Positions 52,901 through 60,481 of a DNA stretch of 64,000 nucleotides are shown here, piece after piece. Location: contig NZ_FNUD01000002.1 in assembly GCF_900106095.1 (NCBI RefSeq), positions 3,307,501 to 3,371,500 on the forward strand, written 5' to 3'. Positions within the stretch are counted from its first letter, which is position 1. Each line of letters begins with the position of its first letter. The translations under genes were made by a program, and so were the position numbers. Source of the DNA: Pseudomonas deceptionensis. Lineage in GTDB: Bacteria; Pseudomonadota; Gammaproteobacteria; Pseudomonadales; Pseudomonadaceae. The notes under the pieces were generated by a model that was given only the letters and a program-made list of their open reading frames with translations, ran no database searches and was not told where the DNA came from.

Positions 52901-53718
52901 CGGCGCTGGACGAACCGGACGACCTCAACCCGCTGGCAGCCAGGGTGCGCAGTGAACGTGAACAGCTGGAGCGTGACGGGCTGGCACCGGAACTGGCGGC
53001 ACGCCAGGCAGGTTGGCGGGTGTTCGGCGCCAAGCCCGGGGCTTATGGCGCCGGCGTGCAGAACGCGATTGATGGCCGCCTGTGGCAAAGCCGCGATGAC
53101 CTGGCCGAGGTGTATCTGAACTGGGGCGGCTATGCCTATGGCGGCGCCGATGAAGGCACCGCCGCACGCGGCCAGTTTGCCCGGCGGTTGAGCCAGGTGC
53201 AGGCGGTGGTGCAAAACCAGGACAATCGCGAGCACGACCTGCTCGATTCCAATGACTACTATCAGTTCCAAGGCGGCATGCTGGCTGCGGTTGAGAGCTT
53301 GAGCGGGCAGGCCGCGGCCAGTTATCACGGCGACCACAGCCAGCCAGACCTGCCAAAAATCCGCAGTCTCAAGGAAGAGCTGAACCGGGTGATTCGTTCC
53401 CGTGCCGCGAATCCGAAGTGGATCGACGGGGTCAAGCGTCATGGCTACAAGGGCGCGTTCGAAATGGCTGCGACCCTGGATAACCTGTTCGCGTTTGACG
53501 CCACCACGCATTTGATTGACGACCACCAGTACGCGTTGCTGGCGGATGCCTACCTGCTGGACCCTGACACCCGTGAGTTTGTGCAGCAGCACAACCCCCA
53601 TGCCCTGCGCGACATGACCGAACGCCTGCTGGAAGCCCAGCAGCGCGGGCTTTGGGGTGAGCCTGGCGAGTACCGCGAGGCACTGGAAAACCTGTTGCTG
53701 GATATAGAAGAAGAGTAA
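49948..53718 (+). CDS. cobN: Cobaltochelatase large subunit
   Basis: 1256 residues, full length for CobN. Family motifs: [43 protein letters not shown] and [20 protein letters not shown]. It inserts Co2+ into hydrogenobyrinate a,c-diamide with ATP. The gene has no separate CobS/CobT neighbours; instead ChlI/ChlD-type subunits follow, so the active enzyme is probably CobN with these. It begins 3 bp after cobW. Confidence 0.95.
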   Translation: [1256 protein letters not shown]

Positions 53719-53725
53719 AAAGCGA

Positions 53726-53832
53726 CCCTCACCCTAGCCCTCTCCCAGTGGGAGAGGGGACTGATTGGGGGATGTTAAGGATTTTCGCATCACCACACAT
53801 CGGCTCCCTCTGGGAGAGGGCTGGGGTGAGGG
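53726..53832. repeat. Long GGGTGAGGG-type palindrome between cobN and the AAA+ gene
   Basis: A 22-bp arm at 53726-53747 and its near-complement at 53811-53832 (one mismatch) enclose further CTCTCCC/GGGAGAGG symmetry. Related shorter copies lie at 37268-37302 and 31600-31628. This is a chromosomal repeat family, placed here inside the chelatase operon, so a role in mRNA processing is possible. Confidence 0.75.
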
Positions 53833-53877
53833 CTTTATTGAAGTCGATCAACATTCTACGAATTGGAACCCGAAAAC

Positions 53878-54885
53878 ATGACTGACACCCCGCATTTCCC
53901 GTTATCGGCGGTGGTCGGCGCGCAGGCCTTGAAACTGGCGCTGTGCCTGACGGCCATCGACCCGAAAATCGGCGGCGTGCTGATCGAAGGCCCGCGCGGC
54001 ATGGCCAAGTCGACCCTGGCCCGGGGCCTCGCGGACCTGCTGGCCAGCGGTCAATTTGTCACCTTGCCCCTGGGCGCCACTGAAGAGCGGCTGGTGGGTA
54101 CCCTCGATCTGGATGCGGCGCTGGGGCAGGGCAAGGCGCAGTTTTCGCCCGGTGTGCTGGCCAAGGCCGACGGCGGCGTGCTGTATGTCGATGAAGTGAA
54201 TTTGCTGGCCGACCATCTGGTGGATGTACTGCTGGATGTGGCAGCGAGCGGCACCAACGTGGTCGAGCGCGATGGTATCTCCCATCGTCACGCCGCGCGC
54301 TTCGTGCTGATTGGCACCATGAACCCCGAAGAAGGTGAATTGCGCCCGCAGTTGCTCGACCGTTTTGGCCTGAACGTCGCCATGAGCGGTCAGCCGCCAC
54401 CGGCCGAGCGTGGAGAAATCATTCGCCGTCGGCTGGACTTCGATGCCGACCCTCAAGGTTTCTGTGCGCACTGGGCCCCGCAGCAGGACGCCTTGCGCGA
54501 ACGCTGCCAGCAGGCACGTGAATTGTTGCACGGCATCGCCCTTGATGATCAGGCCCTGACCGTGATCACCGAGCGCTGCTTTGCCGCGGCAGTGGACGGC
54601 ATGCGCGCCGATCTGGTGTGGTTGCGGGCGGCGCGGGCCCATGCGGCATGGCGCGGGGCAACGGCGATCAGTCTGGACGATATCGATGCGGTGGCCGAGT
54701 TCGCCTTGCGCCATCGTCGCCGCGAATCCACCGGCCAGGCACCTACGCCCGAGCCGCCGCAATCACCGCCGCAATCGAGCAGCGCATCACCCCGGTCCGG
54801 CCAGGGCCAGTGGGGCGAGTTACCGGCCCAGCCCCAGGCATCCGGCGCTCGCCGTGAAGTGCCGAGCTGGCCAAAAAAGCCTTAG
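53878..54885 (+). CDS. chlD: AAA+ chelatase subunit (ChlI-like product; N-terminal half of a -1 frameshifted ChlD)
   Basis: 335 residues from the ATG at 53878. AAA+ motifs: Walker A EGPRGMAKSTLARGL, a LPLGATEERLVGTLD insertion, Walker B VLYVDEVNLLADHLVDVLLD and the sensor segment IGTMNPEEGELRPQLLDRFGL. A proline-rich tail (TPEPPQSPPQ) follows residue 285. It supplies ATPase power to CobN. The zero frame ends PSWPKKP-stop directly after the slippery heptamer A AAA AAG. The -1 frame continues as KKALGIRPRP into the vWA domain, predicting a 557-residue medium subunit as well. A start at 53863 (TTG) is also open. Confidence 0.85.
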   Translation: MTDTPHFPLSAVVGAQALKLALCLTAIDPKIGGVLIEGPRGMAKSTLARGLADLLASGQFVTLPLGATEERLVGTLDLDAALGQGKAQFSPGVLAKADGGVLYVDEVNLLADHLVDVLLDVAASGTNVVERDGISHRHAARFVLIGTMNPEEGELRPQLLDRFGLNVAMSGQPPPAERGEIIRRRLDFDADPQGFCAHWAPQQDALRERCQQARELLHGIALDDQALTVITERCFAAAVDGMRADLVWLRAARAHAAWRGATAISLDDIDAVAEFALRHRRRESTGQAPTPEPPQSPPQSSSASPRSGQGQWGELPAQPQASGARREVPSWPKKP

Positions 54886-54920
54886 GCATTCGCCCTCGAC
54901 CGGCAGAGGGGGCGGATGCC
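54873..54920 (+). promoter_or_regulatory. Programmed -1 ribosomal frameshift signal
   Basis: A canonical slippery heptamer A AAA AAG (54873-54879, in the right phase with the AAA+ frame) is followed by a 5-nt spacer (CCTTA, holding part of the zero-frame stop) and a hairpin. The 5' arm is at 54885-54897 and the 3' arm at 54906-54920, about 13 pairs with an 8-nt loop. The zero-frame TAG is at 54883-54885. In the -1 frame there is no stop until 55550. The heptamer, spacer and stem all match known -1 frameshift cassettes. Confidence 0.8.
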
Positions 54921-54995
54921 AGACCCCAGGCAGGCCAGCTCAGTACGGGCAAGCAGGGCACCTGTCGCAGTGCCGACAACGGGGCGGTTGATTGG

Positions 54996-55550
54996 GTGAA
55001 GACCTTGCTCGGCGGGCGCCCGCGTCAGCGTGCCGATCTGGCATTTAAAACCCGGCAAAGCAGCGCACAGGAACTGTGGCTTGTGGTGGTGGATGCGTCC
55101 GCCTCGACCCGTCGCCATCAGGCGCTGAGCGATGCCAAGGGCGTGTTGGCCCAGCTGTTTGAGGATGCTTATCGCCAGCGTGCCCGGGTGGCCGTGATGA
55201 CGGCCAGCGGGCATGCGCCGCAGTGGCAGGTCAGTGGCTCGAAGGCGTCGAAAGCCCTGGATGAATGGTTACAGGGTTTGGGTGCAGGAGGCGGTACGCC
55301 GTTGCTGGAAGCGTTGCGCGAGGTGGCGAGGTGGCTCGATGGTCGGCGCAAGCAATTTCCACAGGAACAGCAGCGCTTTTTGTTGCTGACCGATGGTCGT
55401 TTGAAGGAGTGGCCGGCCTTGCCCGCGATTGACTGCCCGGGGCTGCTGATCGATATCGAGAGAGGCCCGATTCGTCTGGGCCGATCCCGTCAGATGGCGC
55501 TGGAGCTCAATGCAGAATACCTGCATATCGACGGGTTGAATCTGGTGTAG
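54996..55550 (+). CDS. von Willebrand factor A domain of the chelatase medium subunit (ChlD-type), -1 frame
   Basis: The vWA fold is clear: MIDAS residues in VVDASAST (DxSxS), Thr in GGGTPLLEAL and Asp in LLTDGR. Coordinates start at a GTG (54996), but the same frame is open back to 54855 and reads on from the slippery site at 54879 through a linker (ALGIRPRPAEGADARPQ). No good ribosome site precedes the GTG, so synthesis mainly as a -1 frameshift fusion with the AAA+ part is likely. In ChlD the vWA domain binds the AAA+ ring and contacts the large subunit. A stand-alone 184-residue product is possible. Confidence 0.8.
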   Translation: MKTLLGGRPRQRADLAFKTRQSSAQELWLVVVDASASTRRHQALSDAKGVLAQLFEDAYRQRARVAVMTASGHAPQWQVSGSKASKALDEWLQGLGAGGGTPLLEALREVARWLDGRRKQFPQEQQRFLLLTDGRLKEWPALPAIDCPGLLIDIERGPIRLGRSRQMALELNAEYLHIDGLNLV

Positions 55551-55608
55551 AGGCTGAAAGCAAAATGGGGGAGCGAGGCCCGATCCCCCACGTCAGCTGT
55601 AAAGCTGA

Positions 55609-55875
55609 TTAAGCCGGCATTACCCAAGGCTGCAGCGCGTAGCCTTCGCTGCTCAGCTCGGCCCGGGCTTGTGCCAGCAGGCTTTCGAGTTGGGCGGCAT
55701 CTGCGCAGGCGCTGCGCGGGATCTGTTTGCGGCCGATACGGGTACTGGTGCGGTCGATAACGGTCAGGCTCAATTCGCCGTGGCCGTCCTGTGCAGCCCA
55801 GGCAACGCATTGAAAAGGTTCAAAGGCGTGGCCGGCAATCAAAAGAGCTTCGTTGAAACGGAGCGGGGCGTTCAT
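55609..55875 (-). CDS. Small conserved-looking hypothetical protein
   Basis: 88 residues with AGAGAG upstream. No recognised domain: RFNEALLIAGHAFEPFQCVAWAAQDGHGELSLTVIDRTSTRIGRK suggests mostly beta structure, and the C-terminus is helical. It converges on the chelatase block. Function unknown. Confidence 0.65.
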   Translation of the reverse strand: MNAPLRFNEALLIAGHAFEPFQCVAWAAQDGHGELSLTVIDRTSTRIGRKQIPRSACADAAQLESLLAQARAELSSEGYALQPWVMPA

Positions 55876-56014
55876 AGGGTCGTCTCTCTGGTGTGCCCAT
55901 CAAGTGATTAACCGTCGGCTGGGCTTACCGTTCGGTTGGTTACTTGTACTGATGACTTCTGACCGGCATCAGGTCACACACTTTCGTCACTTTTTTAAAA
56001 GTATTTTCACCCGA

Positions 56015-56028
56015 CTGATCCAGATCAA
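56015..56028. promoter_or_regulatory. Candidate ANR/FNR box in the intergenic region
   Basis: CTGATCCAGATCAA matches the FNR/ANR consensus TTGAT-N4-ATCAA with one mismatch. It lies in the 330-bp gap (55876-56205) between the small hypothetical gene and the sigma-54 activator gene, about 180 bp from the latter. Nothing else in this gap could be supported. Function is inferred from the match only. Confidence 0.4.
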
Positions 56029-56205
56029 TTTTTGACGTGCCTGCAAACTTTGCCCCCATTCATTTGGGTGCGCACAGTTTAATTGGCTATTAACGTTATA
56101 AAGAAACGATCCTGAACGCGCCCACAGTCTTGCTAAGGTTACGCTTGAGTCGAACAAGGGACTGTTTCTATTGCTTTTTTATTTATTTGGCGCCAAGGAA
56201 CAGTC

Positions 56206-57531
56206 ATGCTCACGATGTCATCTGCGCGACGTCTGCTGGTCGTGGAACCCTGTGAAGATTGCCATGAGTTGCTCCCCGGGCTGCGAACGCTGGGCTGGGC
56301 CGTAGACAGTTGCAGCCTGGCAACTGTTGTTGATCGAGCTTGCGACGTAGGGCTGTTCAGGTTGCAGCCTGCTCATCTTGAGCGCCCCGAAGCAGTGAAA
56401 GACATGATCAGCCGCAGCGGTACCGAGTGGATTGCGGTGCTGACCCCGGATGTCCTGAAACTGAGGAATGTGGGGGATTTTGTCTGCGAGTGGTTTTTTG
56501 ATTTTCATACCTTGCCCTTCGATGTTTCCCGGGTACAAGTCACGCTCGGCAGGGCCTTCGGCATGGCGCGACTGCGTGGCCGGGTGGTCACCCACGCCGA
56601 CAGGCGGGTAGATGAGCTGCTGGGTGAAAGCACGAGCATGCGCAACATGCGCAAAATCCTCGGCAAGTTCGCGCCCACCCAGTCACCTATCCTGATCCGG
56701 GGTGAAAGCGGTACCGGCAAAGAGCTGGTCGCCCGTACCCTGCATCGCCAGTCCTTGCGCAGCACCATGCCCTTTGTCGCGATCAATTGCGGCGCCATCC
56801 CGGAGAACCTGATCCAGTCAGAACTGTTTGGTCATGAGAAAGGCGCCTTCACGGGCGCCCATCAGCGCAAGATCGGACGTATCGAGGCGGCCCATGGTGG
56901 CACGCTGTTCCTGGATGAAATCGGCGACCTGCCGCTGGAACTGCAAGCCAATCTGCTGCGCTTTTTGCAGGAAAAACACATAGAAAGGGTCGGCGGCAGC
57001 CAGCCCATTCCTGTCGATGTGCGGGTGCTGGCGGCCACCCATGTGGACCTCGAGGCCGCGATTGTGAGCGGGCGTTTTCGCGAAGACCTGTACTACCGGC
57101 TCAACGTTCTGCAAGTGATCACGGACCCCTTGCGTGAGCGTCATGGTGATCTGGCCATGCTGGCCAACCATTTTGCCAATTACTACAGTCTGGAAACCGG
57201 TCGCCGCCCCCGCACTTTCAGTAATGACGCCCTGATTGCCATGGTTAATCACGCCTGGCCCGGCAATGTACGCGAGCTGGCCAACCGTGTGCGCCGGGGG
57301 CTGGTTCTGGCGGAAGGGCGCCAGATCGAGGCCCATGACCTGGGGCTGGAGTCGCGCCCGGCCTTTGCGGGCACCATGGGTACCCTGGAAGAGTACAAGG
57401 ACCGGGCGGAGCGTCAGGCGTTGAGCGAGGTGCTGGACAGGCACGGCGATAATCTGAGCCTGGCCGCCAAGGTGCTGGGGGTTTCGCGCCCGACGTTTTA
57501 CCGGTTGCTGCACAAGCATCACATCCGCTAG
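56206..57531 (+). CDS. Sigma-54-dependent transcriptional activator (VpsR/FleQ-like)
   Basis: 441 residues. The N-terminal domain (residues 1-130) resembles a receiver but lacks the canonical Asp pocket. The AAA+ core is complete: Walker A GESGTGKE, GAFTGA loop that touches sigma-54, Walker B GGTLFLDEIGDLP, then a Fis-type helix-turn-helix (LSLAAKVLGVSRPTFYRLL). It is convergent with fapF and separated by a terminator. Given the sigma-54 promoter ahead of fapA, it is the likely activator of the amyloid operon. Confidence 0.92.
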   Translation: MLTMSSARRLLVVEPCEDCHELLPGLRTLGWAVDSCSLATVVDRACDVGLFRLQPAHLERPEAVKDMISRSGTEWIAVLTPDVLKLRNVGDFVCEWFFDFHTLPFDVSRVQVTLGRAFGMARLRGRVVTHADRRVDELLGESTSMRNMRKILGKFAPTQSPILIRGESGTGKELVARTLHRQSLRSTMPFVAINCGAIPENLIQSELFGHEKGAFTGAHQRKIGRIEAAHGGTLFLDEIGDLPLELQANLLRFLQEKHIERVGGSQPIPVDVRVLAATHVDLEAAIVSGRFREDLYYRLNVLQVITDPLRERHGDLAMLANHFANYYSLETGRRPRTFSNDALIAMVNHAWPGNVRELANRVRRGLVLAEGRQIEAHDLGLESRPAFAGTMGTLEEYKDRAERQALSEVLDRHGDNLSLAAKVLGVSRPTFYRLLHKHHIR

Positions 57532-57547
57532 CCCCATCCAGAAAAAC

Positions 57548-57583
57548 AAAAGGCCCGCAGTGCTTGAGCGCTGCGGGCCTTTT
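57548..57583. terminator. Bidirectional terminator
   Basis: AAAAGGCCCGCAG and CTGCGGGCCTTTT (57548-57560, 57571-57583) form a 13-bp stem between the convergent activator gene and fapF. It has A/T-rich flanks on both sides, fitting rho-independent termination in both directions. Confidence 0.88.
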
Positions 57584-57599
57584 ACTTTTATCGGTTTTT

Positions 57600-58904
57600 T
57601 TAGAAGTAGTACGGGAATTTCAGGCTGAAGGTAAAGTCCGGCGCATCTTCCGTCAGGCCAATCGACAGGTTTGGCACAATGGTCAGGTTGTCGGTGGCAG
57701 CAACTGTCATGCCGACGTTGAAGTAACCCGCGTTGGCATCACTGGTAGTAACTGTTTGCCAGTCCCCGCCGTCCTGCTTGAGCTTGCTCTTTTTCTGAAT
57801 CAGGTCAGACACCGAGAACGACATACTCATTTTCTCGTTGAGCGCAAACGCCACACCTGCGCCAATCTGGAAGCTGTCACCCAGTTTGACCTTGCCCGGC
57901 TGTTTCAGGTTGTTGGTTGAGCTGATATCGCTAAACGACTCTTCGAGGTTGTGGGTGTACGACAGGGTTCCGAACAGTACGGCCGGGTCGAAGGTTTTAA
58001 CCACGGAGACGGCGGGGCTGATCGACCACACGCCATTACCGGTCGGCAGGTCTTCAGGGGTGAAGACGTTGGTGTTATCAACCGATTGAACCAGTTTGAT
58101 CCCGAACGGGTCTTTGCCGGTAGGGGCCTTGACCCGTACGCTGAAGACCGCATCAGGTGTATTTACCGATTCGTCGAGGAACTTGTAAGCCACGCCAAAG
58201 TTGACGTCGCCAATGGTCGGGTCGCGGGTGACGGTTTGTTCTGAAGTGGCTTGAGCATCACCGCCGTTGGCACCACCGGACTGGTAAGTCGACTCGCGAT
58301 AGATCACGGGTACGTTCACGTCGAACTGCCAGCGGTTATCCAGGTTGTAGCGGCCGGTCAGGTCCAGAGTCCAGTTGTCTGCCTTGATGCGATCAAGGTT
58401 GAGGTTGCCCAGGAAAATCGAGTCAAGGGCCAGGAAGCCATTGAGTATCAGCTGACGTGTGTCATAGCGCGAATACGTGATGCCGGTTTCGAGGCTGAAC
58501 TTGCCACCGCCGAAAAATCCGCTGGCCTCATCGTAAAGGTTGACCACGCTCTGGGCGGGTGCTGAGTCATCCTTCAAGGACTGCCCGTAAGAGCTGCCGC
58601 CTGCAGCGCTTGCAGCGCCACCTGCTGCGCCACCGCTGGCTGCGATGACTCCCTGGTTGCCTTTCATGTCGGCCGGAGATTTGGCCAGACGCCTGGGGGC
58701 TGGTGCTGCCGGTTGGTCTTCAACTTGACGAACCCGTTGTTCAAGCACAGCCAAGGCTTTTTGTTGTTGGTCGTAACGTTGGCGAAGCTCCAGTAGTTCT
58801 TTTTTCAGTAGCTCTACATCACCATCAGGCGCTGCATAAAGCAGGGCTGACGGTAGAAGAGTGCTCATACATACGACTGCGCGAAAAGTTAACGTTCGAT
58901 GCAT
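57600..58904 (-). CDS. fapF: FapF, trimeric outer-membrane pore for amyloid secretion
   Basis: 434 residues. A signal peptide ([24 protein letters not shown]) precedes a heptad coiled coil ([34 protein letters not shown]). A Gly/Ala linker follows, then a beta-barrel with the FapF pattern ([44 protein letters not shown]) ending [10 protein letters not shown]. It forms the gated trimer through which Fap proteins leave the cell. Last gene of the operon. Confidence 0.92.
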   Translation of the reverse strand: MHRTLTFRAVVCMSTLLPSALLYAAPDGDVELLKKELLELRQRYDQQQKALAVLEQRVRQVEDQPAAPAPRRLAKSPADMKGNQGVIAASGGAAGGAASAAGGSSYGQSLKDDSAPAQSVVNLYDEASGFFGGGKFSLETGITYSRYDTRQLILNGFLALDSIFLGNLNLDRIKADNWTLDLTGRYNLDNRWQFDVNVPVIYRESTYQSGGANGGDAQATSEQTVTRDPTIGDVNFGVAYKFLDESVNTPDAVFSVRVKAPTGKDPFGIKLVQSVDNTNVFTPEDLPTGNGVWSISPAVSVVKTFDPAVLFGTLSYTHNLEESFSDISSTNNLKQPGKVKLGDSFQIGAGVAFALNEKMSMSFSVSDLIQKKSKLKQDGGDWQTVTTSDANAGYFNVGMTVAATDNLTIVPNLSIGLTEDAPDFTFSLKFPYYF

Positions 58905-58951
58905 GAAATAGGCCGCCCAGAATAGATCGAGTTGTAAGACGTTAGCCTAGT

Positions 58952-59692
58952 TCAATATCCCATGTTGCGAAGACCTTTTAACGGACTAAGGTTGCAATCG
59001 AGCGCCCCTGAACTTGGCATGTTGTTGCGCAACACGACATTAAGCTGGGTGAGGTTATTCACCGAGTTGCCTCCACCCAACAGTGTTGTGCTCTGTAACA
59101 CGCCACCTTGAGCGATTTGTTGCAATGAACTGCCCTGATTGTTATTGGCCTGGATTGCCACCTGGACACCACCGCCCGTAGCGGAAACGGTCAGATTGCC
59201 TGCTGCGCTTGTTTGTGTGATGGGGGTATTGGCGCTCAGCAAGACGCCTTGCTGGTTCACCACTGGGGCCTGGTTGGCCTCGCTGACATTGATGTCGACG
59301 TTGTTGTAGGCCGTGTTGTTGTCGCCAGCAGCCCGCACGCTCTGGGTTACGCCCTGGCCGGTGGTCAGCCCTGTGCCACCTGTCACCGAGCCGGTGCCTG
59401 CAGAGACCGGTGCGCCACTGCCGGCGGAGCTGTAAGTAGAGACATAGAACCGGGGTTCGACGGTATTTTGCATGGTCATGGTCGTCGAAGCGCCCACAAT
59501 CCCGCCGTTACTGCTGGTCCATGTACTGTTCATCACAATGCCAAAACTGATGATCCGGCCCGGCATGACAAAGCGTCCGCGTAACTGAGACATTTCCGAG
59601 TCTTTCAATTCGACCGGTTTAAAGGTCGAGGCCGCGTGGGCGGGGAGGCTGCCCGCAAGGCATGCGGCAATCAGCCAATAGTGAGTTTTCAT
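58952..59692 (-). CDS. fapE: FapE, secreted minor amyloid component
   Basis: 246 residues from the ATG at 59692 (GGAG upstream). A signal peptide is followed by STFKPVELKDSEMSQLRGRFVMPGRIISFGIVM, a Gly/Ser/Thr-rich middle, and short Asn/Gln repeats. The sequence and fifth position fit FapE, a minor fibril-associated protein. It lies 45 bp after fapD. Confidence 0.88.
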   Translation of the reverse strand: MKTHYWLIAACLAGSLPAHAASTFKPVELKDSEMSQLRGRFVMPGRIISFGIVMNSTWTSSNGGIVGASTTMTMQNTVEPRFYVSTYSSAGSGAPVSAGTGSVTGGTGLTTGQGVTQSVRAAGDNNTAYNNVDINVSEANQAPVVNQQGVLLSANTPITQTSAAGNLTVSATGGGVQVAIQANNNQGSSLQQIAQGGVLQSTTLLGGGNSVNNLTQLNVVLRNNMPSSGALDCNLSPLKGLRNMGY

Positions 59693-59737
59693 GTGTTGCT
59701 CCAGGAGCGTCTGGCCCCGTCGCCATGATTGGCACAC

Positions 59738-60418
59738 CTAAAAAAAGTCGCTTTGGATAAACCCGAAGTCCATCAGCTCTGCATCTTTGACCGGGCTGAA
59801 GCTGTCCAGCTGGTTTTTTGCCGTTAGCGGAGCAGGGGGCGTCAGTAGCGCGTTGGTTTTGTCGTAGCCGGGGCCGATGACAGCAAACACGATGCCATTC
59901 CAGCCCTTGAGGAAATCTTCATGGGAATAACGCTTGTGGCCCAGCACCGGATCGCCGATGTAGACCCAGTCTTTCTGGGTGCGTTGCAGGACGACAAAGT
60001 GCTTGTAGCCACGTATGTCCAGCAGCACCACAACAGGAATGTTTACACTTTCAAGGCTCTGGGCCGGGATCCTGTAGCCCCGTGCGCGCATGCCGATGCT
60101 TTCGACGTAACGCTTCATGTCGAGCATGGAAAAGCCTTGGGTGCGTACCAGGTCCTGATCTGCGTTTTGCAGCATCCCCTTGATAATCTGGTCTTCGTCG
60201 ACATCCAGCCAGTAGGCCTGGCGCAGTACGGTGGCAAGCGCCGCGGCACCACAACTGAAATCGGTTTTTTGTTCAACGATGTCTGTGAAACGGCGCTCAC
60301 GGATGCTCTGCACCTGCTTGAACACCAGATTGCCGCCAGGCATGGCAGCGATTGGCATCTGTGCCGCCTGGGACATACCGGCCAGGCAGAGCATTAAGGA
60401 GAGGGCAGCAATACGCAT
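59738..60418 (-). CDS. fapD: FapD, C39-family cysteine protease
   Basis: 226 residues with a signal peptide. The C39 peptidase triad is visible: Cys in EQKTDFSCGAAAL (with preceding Gln), His in RGYKHFVVLQ and Asp in YIGDPVLG. FapD processes or supports secretion of the amyloid subunits in the periplasm. It follows fapC after a hairpin that probably lowers its expression. Confidence 0.92.
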   Translation of the reverse strand: MRIAALSLMLCLAGMSQAAQMPIAAMPGGNLVFKQVQSIRERRFTDIVEQKTDFSCGAAALATVLRQAYWLDVDEDQIIKGMLQNADQDLVRTQGFSMLDMKRYVESIGMRARGYRIPAQSLESVNIPVVVLLDIRGYKHFVVLQRTQKDWVYIGDPVLGHKRYSHEDFLKGWNGIVFAVIGPGYDKTNALLTPPAPLTAKNQLDSFSPVKDAELMDFGFIQSDFF

Positions 60419-60443
60419 GATGAATACGCCTTGGGGTAGAGAA

Positions 60444-60465
60444 AGGGTCTCGTAAACGAGACCCT
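60444..60465 (-). terminator. Attenuator hairpin between fapC and fapD
   Basis: AGGGTCTCG and CGAGACCCT form a perfect 9-bp stem with a 4-nt loop in the 63-bp fapC-fapD gap. On the minus strand it is followed by TTTCTC, terminator-like but weak. Partial termination here or 3' protection of fapC mRNA would give much more FapC than FapD, E and F. Confidence 0.65.
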
Positions 60466-60481
60466 CCTTTAGCTGTCGCGA

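Noticed and set aside
54873..54885. AAA+ gene and vWA gene as simply two separate genes or a recent frameshift mutation
   Set aside because: The precise heptamer, spacer and hairpin at the junction and the lack of a good start for the vWA frame make programmed frameshifting the better reading, though the alternatives are not excluded.
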